DNA of 64,000 nucleotides, taken from NCBI GenBank assembly GCA_963920705.1, contig OY987236.1:13213886-13277885 (forward strand), read 5' to 3'. The translations under genes and the position numbers were made by a program. This DNA comes from Odiellus spinosus (taxonomy: Eukaryota; Arthropoda; Arachnida; Opiliones; Phalangiidae). The notes below the pieces were generated by a model that ran no database searches, had not been told where the DNA came from, and saw nothing but the letters and a program-made list of their open reading frames with translations. Of this stretch, positions 13,203 to 24,500 are shown piece after piece (the first letter of the stretch is position 1; each line of letters begins with the position of its first letter).

Positions 13203-13500
13203 ATCTAGTGTTTTAGGAAAATTAACTAAAAATTATTAGGAAAATTAATTAAAAATCATCAGGAAAATTAATTAAAAATGATCAGGAAAATTTATTAAAA
13301 ATTATCAGGAAAATTAATTAAAAATTATCAGGAAAATCAATTAAAAATTATCAGGAAAATCAATTAAAAATTATCAGGAAAATCAATTAAAAATTATCAG
13401 GAAAATCAATTAAAAATTATCAGGAAAATTAATTAAAAATTATCTGAAAAATTAATTATTAATTATCAGGAAGATTAATTATAAATGGTTTTATAAATTA
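13203..13500 (+). repeat. AT-rich minisatellite, 23-bp unit
   Basis: About twelve tandem copies of AGGAAAATTAATTAAAAATTATC-like 23-mers, more diverged towards the ends. The period is 23 bp. Confidence 0.85.
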
Positions 13501-13559
13501 ATTATTAAAGGTTAGAGAAATAAATTATAAATGGTTATTGAAATTATACCAATGATCAA

Positions 13560-13680
13560 GGAAAAGTATAAATGGTCCGGAAGTTATATAAATGGTCAGG
13601 AAGTTATATAAATGGTCAGGAAGTTATATAAATGGTCAGGAAAGTTATGGTCAGGAAGTTATATATGGTGTTATAAGTGT
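13560..13680 (+). repeat. Minisatellite, about 20-bp unit
   Basis: Four to five copies of a unit resembling ATAAATGGTCAGGAAGTTAT. The GGTCAGGAA core resembles the TCAGGAAAA of the neighbouring 23-bp array, so the two arrays may share ancestry. Confidence 0.75.
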
Positions 13681-13700
13681 TCAGAAAAATTAATTACAAA

Positions 13701-14697
13701 TGGTCAGAATGTGGGTCAGATAATTATTTCAATATTTCGTATGGATTCTGATATGAATCATTAAACACTTCATTAATTCTTTTGATTTTTCTTTATAATT
13801 AATAATTATATAACTATTTCTGAACAAATGTCAATATAATGAATCATAAAAAAATAATATTTTTTTAAGAATGAATGGATTAAAAAAATCCTCTACTTTC
13901 ATTTTCACTGTACCTTAAATTCTAAGTATTTTCTTTCTATCCTATCTTATCGAAAAAGTATTTTCTTAATTCAAAAAATCACACTCCCCTTTTTTAGGGT
14001 AAACTAATTGTTCGGGGGTCAAAAGGGGGTCCCAGACCCTATCTTTTTTATTCCCAATGAATAAAGGGCTCTAGATTTCTTTATCCAATGATAGAATAGC
14101 CCACCGCCTCCCTAGTTGCTTCTCCTTATAGCGTTCCGACATTAAACCCCATCTCTTTTCTTTTGTTTATTTCTTCTCTTTTATTTTCTATATTGAAAAG
14201 AATTCACACACGCGCGCAGGCTTTAGAAAGTATAAAAGACGTTTTAAAATTAATCGGACAAAAAGCCTTTAATCAAATAATCCTCCACGCTCGAAAAGCT
14301 TTGATTTAGATTGACTTATTAGACTGATTGATTTTTCATTGCTTGTCAGCGCCATTTCGGGATAATGTTTCAATTTTAATTCGAGTTTAATGACCGTTTC
14401 TTTGGAAGATTTCAAATGCCATGTCGTCAATTTAAGATTTTTTTTTCTTTGTTCCTTTTTTTTTTTTTTTTTCACAATCACTGAATATATAAGAGCACCA
14501 AAATTTAGACAGGTTAAAACTAGGCCTATTCCCACATGAACACCAATATAAACAAGGAGAGAGATTAACCATAGACAATATACAGACAAACTGGAAGGGA
14601 TAGCGCCTAAAACTGGACATGTCCAAAAATTGGCAACTTAGACTTGGAGCTCCATGTCCTGCAAAAATAGTTTTGGATTTAAAGAATTTAGCCATGT
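13701..14697. other. AT-rich non-coding stretch
   Basis: No gene recognised. Two overlapping minus-strand frames near 14,269-14,695 both run through a poly-T/poly-A tract at about 14,440-14,472, which produces a Lys run. I judge them spurious. Confidence 0.45.
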
Positions 14698-15093
14698 CAC
14701 AAGTAAATCATCCTTCAAGTTTATAAGACGACATACTGCGGGTGACGATGAAGTGAGTTGATTTTCTCAGTCCATGGTTTCACCCTAAGTATTCCTGCAG
14801 AAAGGCAGCCAGGCCCAGTATATTCTATCTAGAGCAAATCGGACTAGAAATTGCGACGGCCCGGCGAGACACGTTTCTTTGTTTCGCGAGAAATAGGGGA
14901 GAGTTGTTTTCCGTCGATACATTTTCACCCTCGTAAACGTCTAGAAAGTTCGGTGCAATATTAGCACCCCCTAATTAGTTCCAATCTCAACCGCTAGAGA
15001 GAGCAATTTCGAAAGCTCTGATGACAAAACTTTCAGAATCACATACCAATCATAATATGCCTTGTTGTAAACTTGAAGTATGATTTACCTGTG
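14698..15093 (+). mobile_element. Inverted-repeat element with CACAAGTAAATCA ends (copy 2)
   Basis: It starts CACAAGTAAATCATCCTTCA and ends AACTTGAAGTATGATTTACCTGTG (imperfect terminal inverted repeats). The flanks GCCATGT and GACATGT match at 6 of 7 positions, consistent with an aged 7-bp target duplication. The interior shares GCGACGGCC.GGCGAGACAC and CTCAACCGCTAGAGAG with the copy at 53,409. Confidence 0.7.
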
Positions 15094-17404
15094 GACATGT
15101 GCATGATAGAAATATTTTAAAATCAACAGCAATATGTACGTCGAATAAAAGGTTTTTTCTCGAATTTTGTATAAAGGTTGGGGAATATTTTCTGTATACC
15201 AGATTGTATATGGTACTGGTTGACATCTCGAAATAACACAAATGAATAAATTATCAATAACGACGGCTCTTTCGCACTAGAAAAATTTTGAAACCTTTTT
15301 ATTAAAAACTAAAATAATAGTAAAAAATTTCGGAGATTTTCAGTGTCGTTTATATTGAAGAAATAAATTCGAGCAGAATAGAATTCGCTGCTGGAGCCAT
15401 GAAATGAGAGTCCGAAAATAATAAAAAATAAAGTATTAAATTACTTTGGAGAAAAAATAATGGTTGTAATATTAGAATGTCCCTCTTATACCTCTTTCAC
15501 TTCTCTGGTCCAAAATATTAACGAAATTTTCATAATAAACCCTATCTTTGCCCTTAAAATTATTATAAGGTATAATATCTTAAAATATCGTTAAAGTTAA
15601 GGCACGTTTTCACCGTAATTGCTTTACACTACGGCTGCGCTGTTTCCCTTTTCTCAAATTTCTCCACACTTCATTGCATAAACTGTTCGGATTTGTAGTT
15701 ATGACGTACATCCGCCTTTTCCCCTTCTTCCAATGAATGGTTTCTAAGACGCCATAGAGACATAAATATTTAATACCGAATCATAGTATTGTAAAAACAT
15801 TTTTCATGATATATGCAAATAGGTTTTAATGATACCTTATAAAATATGGTTAATTATATTAAAATTGGTTCAGAAATAATAAATATATTTATTTTTAAAG
15901 TTGGGATACTGTTAAAAAGAAAGAATTAGGCCTAATAATGTTTGGTTTTTTTTTCGCATTGGATGGAAACACGGTGGAAACTCTTCTTTATATAGTGGTG
16001 TGTGCGTAATCTCGTACTTTCTGCTTTTGGAAACACTCGTTTCTCTTATTCTAGGGTCGCTATAGCTTGGGCTGAATGACGAGGATAATCCCATATTGCT
16101 GTAAAATTTTCTATCTCAAATTCTATCACGTAAAGATTTTATCATCTTTTTTATAGCTTCTTTTCTTTAGTTGGCAACCTTCTTTTTGCTTTATTTCTTC
16201 GCGATTATAGACCTAGTAATAACGATCCCAACAAGAGACGCAACGTTCCTATATTAGTTTTACTCCCGAGGTAGATTCGCAACTTTGATTTTGAAGCTCA
16301 AATAAGCAACCAAAAATTAATTATAATAATATCTTTAAGAAGCCATTAACTAACAATTTACGAATTGCACATGCGCGGCTTGGAAAAACTATAAAAGGCA
16401 TATTCAAAATTAAGTTTTTAAGAAACTTAAAATTAAATTGTCAATTTATTTCTGTTTATGAAGTTGTTGACCTTTGAGAAAAAAACAGTCCGACAGCCTC
16501 GAGATTTCCCGCCAAAACCACAAAAATTGAAAAGCGCGAAATAAATCTTAAAAGTGACGCCTCCCCGAGTAAACAATTATTCCTACTTCCTTTTATTTTC
16601 TTCTGGTGTTAGGCCTAACTGTTGTTGTCGAAATCAACCAACACGCACCCAGTTATAGCGGTAAAGTTTTCTTAATGACGTCATTACGATTGAATTCTTA
16701 TTCCTTGAGTTCCTAAGATCACATTACAACAAAGTACCACGAACGTAATAACTTCCTCAAACTTATCTTCGAACCTAAAAGAACATGTACAGAAATATTT
16801 CAGTTAGAAAGGGGTTGAGTGAATTTTTTTGCGCGACTCTTTTCTCAATAAAAAAAAAAATCGAGCTTTCTAGCTGCGCTAAGCCTAGTACTCGTTCTGC
16901 TAGGAAATGTTTTGTCGACATATTTTATTGAGAAAGGGAGAGAGTTCCCAAGGAAGAGTTTCATTTCGGAATGCAAAAAGAAACGAAATAAATGAAATAA
17001 ATTCATCTTTTATTCTTCCCTTATATGAAAAAAATATTTAATGATTATGTTAAGAATGCGATGAAACGCGTAAAATAAATAAATTAATTTGTTTCGAAGT
17101 AAATGGAAAACAAGAAATAAGCGCGAGGAGAAATGGGCCTAAATTGAATCAAGAATGATTTATAGAATTGTGAAATCTGAGGCGGAATGATACACAATAT
17201 TAAACTGCTTTGGAACTAAAGTAATCTTTGCCAACATCTCTTGACTGTCTTGTATATTACGTGAACTTATTCTAGATTATTAAATTCTGGACGAAGACGT
17301 TCGCTGATTTTTTTTTATTATTATTTTTCTCCTAAGAATTGAAATTTAAAATATTAAATGAGTTTTATGGAATAGAAACCCAATATTTAACATTGCAAGC
17401 AGTT
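15094..17404. other. Long non-coding stretch, no gene recognised
   Basis: Only short frames of 60-63 codons occur, none with motifs. A-runs near 16,848-16,860 and T-runs near 15,950 and 17,310 are the main simple-sequence features. Confidence 0.4.
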
Positions 17405-17695
17405 AAATATTAAACTAGAAATAAATTTAAAACTTACCAAAAAATAGGCTTAGCTGGATTCATGGAGATCCTCCATTCCCCATATAAGAGCCATCGATCA
17501 ATGTCATTGGTCGCTAGTCCTTATACTGTAAGATCAGGATCTCCATGAATCCAGCTAAGCCTATTTTCCAGGTAAGTTTTAAATTGATTTCTAGTTTAAT
17601 ATTTGTTTGTAATTTTTACTGTTGGATCGATTAGGCCTATTTATACGTTAAGGAATCGTTAAAAAACACGTTGTTAGGTTTCATTCCCCTTTAAA
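17405..17695. mobile_element. PalA element, left end truncated
   Basis: It contains AACTAGAAATAAATTTAAAA, AGCTGGATTCATGGAGATCC, an inverted ATTGGTCGCTAG-containing centre, and the complete right arm through AGGCCTATTTATACG and GGAATCGTTAAAAAACACG to TTCATTCCCCTTTAAA. The outer part of the left arm is missing. Confidence 0.65.
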
Positions 17696-18300
17696 TACAT
17701 CAATGATTTAAAATAGTGAAAACGTTTATTTTTGCAGAGTTCACGAAAACACCCTAATTGCTTTAATGAATTAACTTCTCACTTCCCTCTTAACGAACAG
17801 CTCCAATGAAAAGATATAGTTTCACCAGTCCTTTAAACGATTTTCTAGTCTAGACCGGTTAAATCTAATGCCACTATGGCCATCTAGTTTTCAAACGTGG
17901 TAACGTTTAAAAATACTTGGAGAAAATGTTTGATTTTCCTTCGTTCTTAATCTTATAAACTATATAGTCTTTGTAATATCAGTTTTCTTTGTTTTTTTAG
18001 CCAGGTTTTACCAGTCTCTTTAGATCTTTAGATCAAATTAAAGAAGGGCTAGAGACTCGGGAGGGTAAATAAAAAGCTAGGAACTGAATCTTTTTTTTTA
18101 CTAACGTTTCATCCCACGCTTTTTATTGAGTCAACTATAGTGCAAAGATCAATTAGCCAATTCAGCATCCTCTCTGATTTTTCTGTTGCACTTCCTAATT
18201 CAAGACCATACGCGACTTTTATGAGACATGCTTTTAAAGAATGAATTGCAATAGCGTAAACAAAACTTGTGATGTTACCATCGGTTAAAGTGATGAGCAA
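17696..18300. other. Non-coding stretch, no gene recognised
   Basis: An 80-codon minus-strand frame (18,109-18,351) runs into the adjacent repeat cluster and has no recognisable domain. Confidence 0.4.
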
Positions 18301-18304
18301 ATAT

Positions 18305-19156
18305 TTAGCCGAGTTCATACTAGGTCTTGGAATCGATTTAAACCATTTCAAAACGTTCGCTGGAGTCGTGTGAACAAGAAACCGTCTTTTCTCGAGTCGA
18401 TTAGATTCGATTTCTCGAAACTGCTTCAGTAACCAGTTTCGTACCGATTCGGTTTCACCAACCTATAGATGAAGCTACAATAAATCGATTTATGAAGGTA
18501 ATTTAGCTAGAGTCACACTAGCATTTCTTATAATAGATTTGAAACGGTAAAAGCAAACCGATATCCATAAATCGATTTATTGTAGCTTCATATGTCGGTT
18601 GTTGAAACCGAATCGGCATGAACCTGGTTCCCTAAGAAGTTTCGATAAATCGAATCAAATCGATTCGAGGAAATACGGTTTCCCGTTCACACGACTTCAG
18701 GGAAACGTTTTGAAAGGGGTTAATTGTCGATTCCAAGGCCTAGTATTAACGCAGCTTGTGTGAACACTTGGCGCTTAAAACGATTCCTGGCGATTTGAAT
18801 TTCTTTTTAGCTACGGTCACACTAGAATTCTTAATCGGTTTGAAACGGTAAAACAAAACCGATATTCAAATTGTCATGAATCGTTTTAAGCCTCACGTGT
18901 TCACGCATTATCTTTATAAATCGATTTTTCGTAGCTTCATCCATCGGTTGTTGAAACCGAATCGGTATGAAACTGCTTCCCGAAGCGGTTTCGAGAAATC
19001 GAATCAAATCGATTCCAGAAAAGACGGTTTCCTGTTCACACGACTCTAGCGACACGTTTTGAAACGGTTTAAATCGATTCCAAGGCCTAGTATAAACGCG
19101 GCTTTTGATTTTACCGTTTCCAACCGTTTTAGAAATGCTAGTGTGACCGTAGCTAA
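18305..19156. repeat. Three adjoining AATCGATTT-family copies in both orientations
   Basis: Copy one (18,305-18,500) is reversed, copy two (18,505-18,760) is forward, and copy three (18,810-19,156) is forward with both ends. All carry GATTCCAAGGCCTAGTAT-like and TGTAGCTTCAT.TATCGGTTG-like blocks. A 132-codon minus frame at 18,831-19,229 spans the third copy and resembles frames in the copies at 5.6 and 12.5 kb because the DNA is shared. Copies elsewhere in the window carry frame-breaking indels, so I do not call a gene. Confidence 0.65.
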
Positions 19157-19520
19157 TATAGAGTAATAATAAATTATGTAGATTATATCCAGGTGTAATA
19201 AACAATATATGCATTACGAATTTAGACACGTTTTATATTGCTAGAAAAGCGTCAACATTTAGGAACCCCGTTTTCTAATAAAGGAGCACTAAAATCTTCA
19301 GCCAAGATCGAATCCTTTCCCGTTTAAACCATCAATAGCCAAGCATAAATAATGTAATTGACGTTTATTTTTATGAAGATGCTAATTTTTCTTCATAAAT
19401 ATTTGAAGTCGTTCGTTTTATCTTACATGTGAAATTTGTAGAAGGTTCTCGTTTGATTTCCCTTTTTTGCGCCAATTCTCTAGAATTAGCTGAATCGCGG
19501 GATTTTCTCTCTTCCGCCCA
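19157..19520. other. Non-coding stretch before the TC microsatellite
   Basis: No gene recognised. A 114-codon plus-strand frame beginning at 19,429 is almost entirely Ser-Leu repeats encoded by the TC tract. Confidence 0.5.
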
Positions 19521-19526
19521 CCTCTC

Positions 19527-19719
<193 letters not shown>

Positions 19720-19933
19720 TTCACCCAGTGCGGTCGCGGTTTTTTGAGCTCCTCAAAGTACTGTTTATTTTAGTGCTTTATCAGTGTTTTTCAGATTAGG
19801 TTATCTTATTTGTTTTCCTGGAACTTTCCCTTCGTGTTTTTCTTACTGGTTTGATTATTTTACGCTCTTTACGCCGGTTTTATCGGTTTCGCGACCGTTA
19901 TTACCTCGCGTCGTTTTTCGGGCCTCGGTCCTT

Positions 19934-21538
19934 ATGGCCTCCGGTGGTGTTTCCGCGGCCGTTGGGCCGCGCTCCCGCGGCAGTCTACCTGTTTCCGACC
20001 CTACTACGCCTATGGACTCTTCCGACTCTACTATCAACGTCCCTCAACCGTCTCATTCTACTCACTCTATGCCTTCGACTTTTTCGCGTCCCGCACATAC
20101 GTCTTCTACCGGCCCTTCCCGTTCCAGCTTTGCGGCAGCGGCCTCCCGCGCTCCCTTTGTTCCATCTACCGATGATCCTGCTCCTCGCCGCAAATGGGTG
20201 TTCCGTTCCTGTCTTGACGCCTCGTCCACGACCAAGAAGATTTCTGCCGCTAATGGTATCCTTATCGATGCTTCTGTTTACCACTATTCCAACAAAGAAC
20301 TCATTGATAGCATCAAGCTTGTTACTACTCCGCGCCAGATCTACTCGTTTTCCCGCATTCAAGGTACCTTTCAAATGTTTTTTATTGATAAATCATGGGC
20401 GGCCGAGCTGATTCGTGATGGTCTTCGTATGCCTGATAATACCGTCGTGCAGTGCCACTCGATTGGCGTCCCTCCGGTGCGCGTGGTAGTCTCTGACGTG
20501 CCTTCCGACTTTGAAAATGGAGACCTCCGTTTGATCATGTCCGATTTCGGTACCGTTGTGGGCCCTATTAAGACGTTACGCGCGGGATATTCTGACCCTG
20601 ACTTACCCCAGCTCCTGAGTTTCCGCCGCCAAGTCATGATGAAGTTTCCCACCCAGCGACACCGCGAACTTTTGCCACAACGTGTTTTTCTTGAATTCAA
20701 CAATACCCCCCTTACCTTCTTCATCTCTACTGCTGTCCGCTGCCATCGCTGTCAGGACTTCGGACACGTTAAGGACGCTTGTCCCCTAGGTCCCGCTGAT
20801 ATCCCATCCTCTACAGCCGCACCCTTGCCTCGTCCCACGCCCAACCCCCCACTGCCTTCTGTCGATTTGACACCCATACTCCCGTTTGCTGGGGTCCCCG
20901 ATGATCAGTTGTTGTCCCCTAGTGCCCTTACTCGCCTTCCTTCTCCTGAGACTCCCTGGGACGTCCCTAAGCCTTCCCCTGCTGTTCCACCTTCGACCTT
21001 TGCCGCCGTTGTGAGCTCCCCTCCGGCGCCTTTTGTTCCTCCCCTTCCTCTTCCCTTGTCTCCTCCCCCTCCCCCTTCTGGTCTTGTCGTTCTCACCAAA
21101 TCTAAACGCGCCACCTCTTCGACTACGGGCACTACGCCTTCGAAACGCCCGTCTCTTTCCCACACGGTTGATAGAATTACTCGTTCCCAGAAGTCTGCTT
21201 CCAGCATTTCCTCCGACATGGACTTTGCCGATGACGTTAGCGATGCTGGTTTGGATGCCTCCGATCAGTCCTCGCCCCCTCTTACCGATTCTGCTCTCGC
21301 TGGACTTTTTGATAAGATTTATCGCTCTTCCACCCCCATACTTGTCCATGTCCGACAAGAAACTGACTCCCCCCTAGCGTTGATTGCGCAACTCCGTCGT
21401 ATCCGTATGTCCCCTGAATCCCACCTCGCTAGCCCTCTCGCGTCGAAATCTCGCCAAGCGATTTATAAATATGAAAAGAAAATTCTTGCTGCTCTTAAAG
21501 CGGAGGAAGCTGCCGCCAGGTCCGATTCTCAGTACTGA
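19934..21538 (+). CDS. Non-LTR retrotransposon ORF1 protein (RRM-like plus zinc knuckle)
   Basis: A predicted 534-residue nucleic-acid chaperone that would bind element RNA in the RNP. The frame is open further upstream, but the first in-frame ATG is at 19,934 (context CTTATGG), so I start there. Residues 1-100 are Ser/Pro/Thr-rich. About 185-265 resembles an RRM-like fold (VRVVVSDVPSDFENGDL then VMMKFPTQRH). A CCHC knuckle of pattern C-x2-C-x4-H-x4-C follows at about 270-283 (CHRCQDFGHVKDAC). Next comes a long Pro-rich linker (about 290-430) and a Ser-rich, partly charged C-terminus. Only one knuckle is visible. It stops 52 bp before the ORF2 ATG. ORF1 proteins diverge fast, so function is inferred from position and knuckle rather than homology. 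Confidence 0.88.
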   Translation: MASGGVSAAVGPRSRGSLPVSDPTTPMDSSDSTINVPQPSHSTHSMPSTFSRPAHTSSTGPSRSSFAAAASRAPFVPSTDDPAPRRKWVFRSCLDASSTTKKISAANGILIDASVYHYSNKELIDSIKLVTTPRQIYSFSRIQGTFQMFFIDKSWAAELIRDGLRMPDNTVVQCHSIGVPPVRVVVSDVPSDFENGDLRLIMSDFGTVVGPIKTLRAGYSDPDLPQLLSFRRQVMMKFPTQRHRELLPQRVFLEFNNTPLTFFISTAVRCHRCQDFGHVKDACPLGPADIPSSTAAPLPRPTPNPPLPSVDLTPILPFAGVPDDQLLSPSALTRLPSPETPWDVPKPSPAVPPSTFAAVVSSPPAPFVPPLPLPLSPPPPPSGLVVLTKSKRATSSTTGTTPSKRPSLSHTVDRITRSQKSASSISSDMDFADDVSDAGLDASDQSSPPLTDSALAGLFDKIYRSSTPILVHVRQETDSPLALIAQLRRIRMSPESHLASPLASKSRQAIYKYEKKILAALKAEEAAARSDSQY

Positions 21539-21590
21539 AGTTTCGTAGCCTTGCCATGTACAACTTTATCTTTTATTTCTTGCGTCTCTT

Positions 21591-24500
21591 ATGTTTAGTC
21601 TCATATCTCTTAATGTCCGGGGCATAGGCACTCCGGAGAATAATACCCGGGCGCGTTTATATATTGACGGTTTCCAGCCAGATGTTGTTTGTTTTCAGGA
21701 AACCAATGTTAGTCGAACTTTTGCTGCCTCACACCACTGGAAGCTTTGGCGTTTCGCTTTTGTTCACGCTTTTTCTCCTACCCCTGTAGGGTCCGGTGTC
21801 TCCATTGGTTTGCGGCAGCAGTTGTCTCCCCTTCTCCGCGATTCTTATACTTACCTTGGCTCGCTTGCGTACGTTAAGTTGGAACTGGCCCCCCAAGCCT
21901 ACACCCACATTTTTACGGTTTACTTGCCGGCTAGAGATGACCAGGCCGCCCTTCTCGTCCTAGATCATTTAGTTTCACGCCTCGAACAACTCCCCCCGGG
22001 GGAGGCTGTTATCTTAACGGGTGATTTTAATTGCACCCTTGACCCCTTGATTGATCGCCGTGGTTCGATAGAACGCCGTACTGCGCTTGCAGCGTCTTTG
22101 CGCACTTTAGTTTCGCGTTTTGCCCTTCTAGATGCGTTCCGGTCCCTTCAGCCTCACACTGCGTCTTTTACGTGGTCTTCTAGTCTCCGTGGCCATGTTT
22201 TTCGGGCCCGCCTTGATCGTATTTATGTCGATGGTCTTTTCCCAGTACGTTCCTGTTTTCATGATGTTTGCCCTTTTTCTGACCATTCCCCAGTCCTTCT
22301 ACGTTTTCCCTTCCCTTCCTCCTATAAACGTTTCCACCCAGCCTACTGGAAGTTGGATATCCGATGCCTTGAGGACCCCTCTTTTGTTACTGACCTGCGT
22401 GATTTTATCCATACATCTGTCACTTCCCAATCCTCGCCCAAGTCCCCTACCATGCAGGTTTCTTGGTGTGAATGGTGGTTCGACGTTTTTAAACCTGGCG
22501 TCCGCACGTTTACTAGGGATTATGCGGCGGCTCGATCCTCTATAACCCGCAATACTATGCAAGCTCTTGAGCGTGAGCTTCATGGTCTGAACGACCACGA
22601 AGGCCCGCGCGCGCGTGATCTTCGTGCCCGCCTGACGTCCCTCCTTAATGCCCGATCCCGAGACGCCTTACTCAAAAGCCGTATTTCCTACTTTCAGAAT
22701 GTTGATCGTCCTACCCCTGACTTTTTTCGCTGGACAGCTCGGGTTGCGGCCGCCTGTCCTATCAATGACTTATTTGATTCCACTGGTTCACTTGTCTCCT
22801 CCCCTATTTCTGTCCGCGCCTCTGTCATGGACTTTTACTCCGACCTTTACAGGCATCCGGGCCCTCCTACTAAGGCCCCTTTCTTGGACGCTCTTCCTTC
22901 TCTTCCTCCTGAGTCGGTTGATTCTTTGAACGCCCCGTTTACCCTTGGTGAATTTACGGCCGCTCTTAATTCTTTATCTCGTGGGCGTGCCCCTGGGTTG
23001 GATGGTCTACCGGTAGAATTTTATGCCACGTTTTGGCCTGAAGTGGGCCCCGCTCTTTTTCAGGTGTATCGCGAACTTCTCCGTGCCCACTGCCCGTTAC
23101 CTTATTTGACTGCTTTCTCGCGCTCGGTGGTCTGTTTGTTGCCTAAAAAGGGCGATTTGCGTGCCCTTCGCAATTGGCGTCCTCTCTCTTTGACTAATGT
23201 CGACTATAAAATTTTTAGTAAACTTCTTGCGCTCCGGGTTGGATTGGTCTTACCGGAGATTTTATCGCCTTCCCAATCTTATTCCGTCCCTTCGCGGTCT
23301 ATCTTTGATAATCTGGCTGTCCTCCGGGACTTGATTGACCTTGCAAATACACGGGGCGAACCTCTCGCGCTCGTCAATCTCGATTTTGAAAAGGCCTTTG
23401 ATTCAGTTCGTCACGACTATCTGTTTCAGGTCTTACGGGCTTATGGCTTTCCGCCGCACTTTTGCCGTTGCCTTGCTGCTTTATACACTTCTTCCGAATT
23501 TTTAGTAAAGGTCAATGACTCCCTTACGCCTGCTGTCCCTTTCGCCCGTGGTATTCGCCAAGGCTGCCCTCTTTCTGGCCAATTGTTCTCTCTCGCCATC
23601 GATCCTTTGCTCCGCTTGCTCGATTCGCGTTTGGCCAGGGGTGCTGCCCCTCCAGGCCCCTCCTACCACGCCCTGACCAATTCTACATATGCCGACGACC
23701 TTACTGCTCTTGTGCGCTCTGACCCTGAATTCCTCATCCTTCGGGAGTGTCTTGATTTGTTTTCTTCCTTCTCAGGACTGCAGATTAATAATCTTAAATC
23801 GGTTGGGTTATGGAGTGGCAGTTGGGTGGGCCGCGTCGATTCTCCTTTAGGATTTCTATGGAACTCGAACGGCGTAAAAGTTTTAGGTGTCTATTTGGGC
23901 AATAGTGCTGCTTTCCTGCAGAGGAATTGGGTTGATTTAGAAGAATCGTTTCTCCGCGTCCTTGGTCGATGGCGTCCACTCAAATCCCACGTCTCCCTCT
24001 TTGGTCTCGTGTTGATCGCGAATCAGCTGGTTTCTAGTGTCCTTTGGCATAAACTCAAGGTTCTCGACCCCCCTCCTGCTTTGCTCGCTCGGTGCCAATC
24101 GGCGCTGGGTGCGTTTGTTTGGGGTCCGGTTCATTGGGTTGCTCGTGATGTCTGTGTCCAGTCTAAACTTGTTGGTGGTCTTGGCCTTGTCTCTTTACGT
24201 GACAGGGTCCGCAGTTTTCGTATTGCGACAGCTATCTCTCTTTGTAGCTCTTCCCCCGTTCAGCCCCATTATATCACTGCCGCGGCGCTTACTGCCACTT
24301 GCGCGCTCCGGCTCCCCCTGTTTTTCTATTCGGGAGTGCCTCTCCTTTGCCCCTCCTCCTTTTATACCACTCTCTCGACCACGCTTTCCGCTTTGACTTT
24401 TCGGTTATCCTTGAACTTTTGCGCCCTCACCGCCCTGTCGCATATTCCGCTCTTTGATACTCCGGCTTTTTTTGATCTAGAGGGCTCCTCCTTTTCCAGT

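Noticed and set aside
14269..14695. Two overlapping minus-strand frames with Lys runs
   Set aside because: Both run through a poly-T tract and lack domains, promoter-like context or splice signals.
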